Assembly (NCBI GenBank): GCA_014380825.1 | Contig: JACMJD010000151.1 | Coordinates: 1-7,673 of the forward strand | Direction of reading: 5' to 3' | Origin: Phycisphaerae bacterium | GTDB taxonomy: Bacteria > Planctomycetota > Phycisphaerae > Tepidisphaerales > Tepidisphaeraceae | DNA: 7,673 nt | Shown: positions 4,639 through 7,673 of the stretch, one piece after another | Layout: each line of letters starts with the position of its first letter | How positions within the stretch are numbered: position 1 is the first letter of the stretch | The notes under the pieces: generated by a model | Database searches by the model: none | What the model saw: the letters and a program-made list of their open reading frames with translations, nothing else | What the model was told of the DNA's origin: nothing | Made by a program: the position numbers and the translations under genes

Positions 4639-7080
4639 TTACCGCCCGCTCGCTTCCAGATCCGCCGGCGGTTTCGTCGCCGGGCGATCGGGCGAAAGGT
4701 AGCCTTGTTGGATGGCGGCATCAAGCATGCCGCGCGCGATGTGAGCGGCCGCGCCACCACCGCCGCCGCCATATTCGACCATGACGGCGAACGCGACCTG
4801 CGGGTTTTCCGCCGGCGCGAAGCCAATGATCCACGAGTGCTTGGTGTTTTTGCCGTCGGCGTCGAACCCGATGTACCACGGCGCCATTGGGTTTTCCTGC
4901 GAAACGGTGGAAGGCGTGATGTTCTCGTACATCCGGCGGCCATTCTCGTTGCGAATCGGTTGGCCGTCGTTGTCGAGCAACGCGCGCCTGAGCGGGGCGG
5001 CCTCCGCGGTTCCGGTTTTTCCCGCCACGGTAATCGAGCCCTTCTTTTGCAGCACCGAGCCGCTTCCCGCGCGGCTGTTCACGACGCGGTACATCCCCGT
5101 CTGCGCCGCGGCCATTGCCGCGGGCGACACATCCAGATCGACGCGATCGGGAATCGTCCACCACGGCTGCGCGGTTGGCTTGGTGCTGGGCTGCGTGGAC
5201 GCCGCCCGCGCGCTCAGGACCTTTCGCAGCGAGTCGCTGTTCTCCGGTTCGAGCAGAGTCGGGCGCATCCAGACCCCGTCGCGCGCGATCGTCGCGGAGA
5301 CATTCGCCATCTGAATCGGCGTGGCGGCGACCGGGCCTTGCCCGATGCCGGCGAACCACGTCGCGGCTTCCAGTCCCCAGTTCGGGCCGTCATAGCTGTT
5401 GGGCAATCGCCCGCGCGCTTCGGCGATGCCGATCCCGGTCGGTCGGCCCAGGCCGAACTTGTCCATCCAATACGACAGGCCCTGCAAGCCAAGCCGGCTT
5501 GCGACCGTTTCGAAATACACGTTGCAACTGCGTTCGACCGCATCGGTGAACGTGAGGAATCCATCCGCGTTCCCGTTCGTACCGCGATGCGGCGCTTCGG
5601 TCGGAATCGGATGATGCGACACGCCGGCCGCGCCCAACATTTTTTCGAATCGCGTCGCGACCCAGCATCGCCCGACGCCGTACTTTCGGCCGTGCAGCAC
5701 GAGGAATCCGATGCACTCGATGCCTTCGTTCACGCCGATCACGCCTTGCGTGATCCCGCCGATGCCGACGACCGGCTTGATTGTCGAACCAGTTTCCAGC
5801 GGATACTGCGTCGCGCGATTCATCAGCGCCTGGTTCAGGCTGTCCATCACGAGCTTGGGGTAATCGGTGTCGAACGTGTTCGGGTCGAACGTCGGGTTCG
5901 AGACCAGCGCGCGCACTTCGCCGCCGTGCAGGTCGATCAGCACCGCGCCGCCGTGCATCGAAACCGGCCGAGTCGTCGGGGTTCCGCCTTCAACTGCCGC
6001 GGGGAACTCGATCGTCGCGGTTTGAAATAGCTTCAGCACCTTGCGCTGAATCTCGATGTCGATCGTCGCGTGTACATCCGCGCCGGGCCTGGACGCAAGG
6101 ATCTCGCTGGTGTCTCCGGCCTCGCCCATGTATTTCTCGATGCGCCCCCGCGTGCCTCGCAGCAGCGGCTCGCACAAACCTTCGAGCCCGCTGCGGCCGA
6201 TGAGGTCGGTGTACTGATATTTCCGCAGATCGCCGTCGGGTTTCAGATCGCGGTTCGGATCGGTCTCCAGATCTTCACGCCGAACGCGCGACAGATTTCC
6301 GACGACATGACACGCGACTTCGCCCTGCAGATAGAGCCGCGTCATTCCTGGCCGCAACTCCAGGCCGGGATAGTTCTCGAGGTCCTTGCCGAGCTTATTC
6401 TGAACGGCCGACGAGATGTTTTTCAGCAGCGGATGCGCATCGGTCTCGTCGCGCATCTTGATGTCGAAGTCATCGAGCTGCGGCGCATCCTGGGTTTCGT
6501 CGATCAGCCAGCCGCGCCACCAGGTGTCCGTTCGTTCTTCGCTTCGCGCGGCGTGCTTTTTCGTCGCGTCCTTATATTTGCGGAACCAGTTGTTGCGCTT
6601 GGCCAGCACGACGCGGCGAACGGTGTCATGACGAATCTCGTCGAGCTGCTCCGGTGCGATATCGCCCAGCCGCGCGAGCGTCGCCCACATGATCTTGATG
6701 CGATCGAGGACGTGGCGTTTCTCTTCATCGAGGATCTTCTTGCGCGCATCGGCGTCGGCCGCGCGCCATTCATCGGTGCGCTGCTGACGCGCCCAGCTCC
6801 TGGCGAGCTGAGTCACCCACGCATCGTCCGGCGGATCGGTCAGCGCGCGGAAGTCGACGCACGCATCGATGCACGCCACATCCTGCGCCAGAACTTTTCC
6901 CTTGGCGTCGTAGATCGTGCCGCGGGTGGTTTCGATCAACACTTCGCGCTTGAGCGCATCGACGGCCTGCGTCGACCAGTGCGATCGCTTGATAATCTGA
7001 AGCTGAGCCGCGCGCAGCACGAGCACGGCGGTGATGACGAAGAGGATGCTGAGGAAGATTTTAAGGCGGCGTTCAAACAT
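4639..7080 (-). CDS. mrdA: Penicillin-binding protein 2 (MrdA), elongation transpeptidase
   Basis: This 813-residue class B PBP crosslinks peptidoglycan with RodA during lateral growth, with its catalytic domain in the periplasm. It has a short cytoplasmic N-terminus, one membrane anchor (about 7-27, LKIFLSILFVITAVLVL) and the start of the dimer/pedestal domain (RGTIYDAKGKVLAQD, 53-67). A long charged insertion follows (about 80-235). Pedestal motifs are YPGLELRPGMTRLY (237-250), HVVGNLSRV (258-266) and IGRSGLEGLCEPLLRGTRG (294-312). The transpeptidase domain starts near 335. Its motifs are Ser432-Thr-Ile-Lys435 (nucleophile motif; STFK in many relatives), Ser518-Cys-Asn520 and Lys688-Thr-Gly690. 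E. coli PBP2 has about 630 residues, so this one is clearly larger, from the 80-235 insertion and a Thr/Pro-rich loop at 623-640. A six-Gly run (771-776) precedes the C-terminal helix. All catalytic residues are present, so it should be active. ATG 7080 lies 42 nt after the mreD stop with a weak GGACGGG before it, suggesting one operon. Confidence 0.95.
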   Translation of the reverse strand: MFERRLKIFLSILFVITAVLVLRAAQLQIIKRSHWSTQAVDALKREVLIETTRGTIYDAKGKVLAQDVACIDACVDFRALTDPPDDAWVTQLARSWARQQRTDEWRAADADARKKILDEEKRHVLDRIKIMWATLARLGDIAPEQLDEIRHDTVRRVVLAKRNNWFRKYKDATKKHAARSEERTDTWWRGWLIDETQDAPQLDDFDIKMRDETDAHPLLKNISSAVQNKLGKDLENYPGLELRPGMTRLYLQGEVACHVVGNLSRVRREDLETDPNRDLKPDGDLRKYQYTDLIGRSGLEGLCEPLLRGTRGRIEKYMGEAGDTSEILASRPGADVHATIDIEIQRKVLKLFQTATIEFPAAVEGGTPTTRPVSMHGGAVLIDLHGGEVRALVSNPTFDPNTFDTDYPKLVMDSLNQALMNRATQYPLETGSTIKPVVGIGGITQGVIGVNEGIECIGFLVLHGRKYGVGRCWVATRFEKMLGAAGVSHHPIPTEAPHRGTNGNADGFLTFTDAVERSCNVYFETVASRLGLQGLSYWMDKFGLGRPTGIGIAEARGRLPNSYDGPNWGLEAATWFAGIGQGPVAATPIQMANVSATIARDGVWMRPTLLEPENSDSLRKVLSARAASTQPSTKPTAQPWWTIPDRVDLDVSPAAMAAAQTGMYRVVNSRAGSGSVLQKKGSITVAGKTGTAEAAPLRRALLDNDGQPIRNENGRRMYENITPSTVSQENPMAPWYIGFDADGKNTKHSWIIGFAPAENPQVAFAVMVEYGGGGGGAAAHIARGMLDAAIQQGYLSPDRPATKPPADLEASGR

Positions 7081-7122
7081 GTTGCCCGTCCGTGGGCGCT
7101 TCGCCGCTAGCGGCGGAGCAGA

Positions 7123-7641
7123 CTATCCCATCCTCATCCGTCTCCGCGGCGGCTCGAACGCGAACAATCTTCGCAGCCGATTCAGCGGCACGAGGATCAA
7201 CGGCGACAGCAGCGATGTATACACGGCCGACCACAGCATCGTGCTGATCGGCATTGGAATGCCGTCCGTGAATCGGTGCAGCCAGCCGTGCAGCAGGACG
7301 ATGAACGCGGTCACGATCCCGCACATCAGCGTGAGCACGATGTGCATGATCGGATTGCCGCGCACCTGTGGCGTTCCGTATCCGCCGATCATGAGTGCGA
7401 ACAGCCCGTAAGCCAAACCGTAGAGCCCCAATCGCGACGGGTCGGCGGTGGTCAAGTCTTGCATGATGCCCAGGGCAAAGCAACCCAAAAGCGCCGCATC
7501 GCGCGGCGCGTGAAGCGCGATGAACACGACCGCGATCATCACCAGGTTCGGCACCGCGCCCCAAACCCGAAAGTGCCCGCCAATGCCGATCTGCAACGCG
7601 ACGGCGAAGTAAGCGAGGATGAAGTAGATGGGCCAGCGCAT
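7123..7641 (-). CDS. mreD: MreD, rod-shape determining membrane protein
   Basis: This 172-residue, very hydrophobic protein has about five to six membrane segments (about 4-22, 31-45, 48-62, 70-88, 98-120, 132-153). It ends in a basic cytoplasmic tail (PPRRRMRMG). The central motif VPNLVMIAVVFIALHAPRDA and the following LLGCFALGIMQDL..ADPSRLGLYGLAYGL match the MreD pattern: PN/PD.., G..G....G...D......GL.al. MreD is an integral part of the elongasome with MreC, RodA and PBP2. Its length fits the family. It is the first gene of the visible minus-strand series. mreC would be expected just upstream, but the 32 nt before ATG 7641 look non-coding. No good Shine-Dalgarno is visible. MreD sequences diverge greatly, so the call rests on topology, the GxxxGxxxD pattern and the neighbour mrdA. 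Confidence 0.85.
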   Translation of the reverse strand: MRWPIYFILAYFAVALQIGIGGHFRVWGAVPNLVMIAVVFIALHAPRDAALLGCFALGIMQDLTTADPSRLGLYGLAYGLFALMIGGYGTPQVRGNPIMHIVLTLMCGIVTAFIVLLHGWLHRFTDGIPMPISTMLWSAVYTSLLSPLILVPLNRLRRLFAFEPPRRRMRMG

Positions 7642-7652
7642 GATTACATGAG

Positions 7653-7668
7653 ACCCGAAATCCGAAAC
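7653..7668. repeat. Short degenerate direct repeat (A-Y-CCGAAA-like units)
   Basis: ACCCGAAA is followed at once by TCCGAAAC, and then a degenerate CAGAA at the window edge. It lies just upstream of mreD and is cut by the right edge. Such runs of CCGAAA units occur between genes in some GC-rich genomes. With only two units visible the call is weak. Confidence 0.3.
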
Positions 7669-7673
7669 CAGAA

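Noticed and set aside
4705..6030. Plus-strand ORF of 441 codons opposite mrdA
   Set aside because: It is a mirror of the GC-rich mrdA codons. Its protein is Arg/Ala/His-rich low-grade sequence without domains, while the minus strand has all PBP2 motifs.
6070..7110. Plus-strand ORF of 346 codons opposite the mrdA 5' half
   Set aside because: It is an antisense shadow of PBP2 caused by high GC3, with no recognisable motif and no good ribosome binding site.
1..7673. CRISPR array, tRNA, rRNA, transposase or phage integrase genes
   Set aside because: I saw no spaced direct repeats, cloverleaf-like or rRNA-like segments, and no DDE or tyrosine recombinase motif in any frame.

Overview
The window is GC-rich (visibly above 60% G+C in the coding parts) and bacterial. 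It carries two thirds of a rod-type cell-wall elongation locus. Three genes on the minus strand are recognisable: mreD (7123-7641), mrdA/PBP2 (4639-7080) and rodA (1629-2828). The style of the proteins suggests a Planctomycetota lineage that keeps peptidoglycan synthesis, for example a Phycisphaerae-type organism: an oversized PBP2 with charged insertions, a single short Flp pilin with the motif DERGGEVLEYALIAG, and an accessory two-TM DUF3592-like protein. This is inference, because no rRNA or other phylogenetic marker lies in the window.

Right part (about 4.5-7.67 kb, minus strand): mreD is followed after 42 nt by mrdA, the class B penicillin-binding protein that crosslinks the glycan polymerised by RodA. 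Just 3' of the mrdA stop is an 82-nt near-perfect palindrome (4531-4612) that looks like a dispersed REP/MITE-type element and could also end or protect the mrdA transcript.

Middle part (about 2.83-4.5 kb): mrdA and rodA are often neighbours, but here about 1.8 kb of accessory sequence separates them. It holds a DUF3592-like membrane protein (minus strand), a type II toxin-antitoxin module (minus strand) and a 44-codon plus-strand ORF with a strong Shine-Dalgarno sequence. The antitoxin gene is intact. The RelE/ParE-like toxin gene, which overlaps it by GTGA, has lost about 25-30 nt near its 5' end and is frameshifted. Two perfect palindromes with the same 10-nt core (TCATCGATGA) lie in this accessory island.

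Left part (1-1.63 kb, plus strand): a 5'-truncated gene of unknown function is followed by two small genes for unrecognised membrane proteins, the second in the same frame as the first and separated from it by a single TAA. Next comes an Flp/Fap-type prepilin of only 58 codons. It has an excellent ribosome binding site and a textbook G/XXXXEY processing site, and it converges on rodA with 18 nt between the stop codons.

RodA, PBP2 and MreD should act together in the inner membrane as the elongasome. The accessory genes have no demonstrated link to it. I see no CRISPR array, tRNA, rRNA, complete insertion sequence or obviously new multi-gene system. The most notable hidden items are the broken toxin gene, the shared-core palindromes, the 82-nt palindrome and the short pilin gene.
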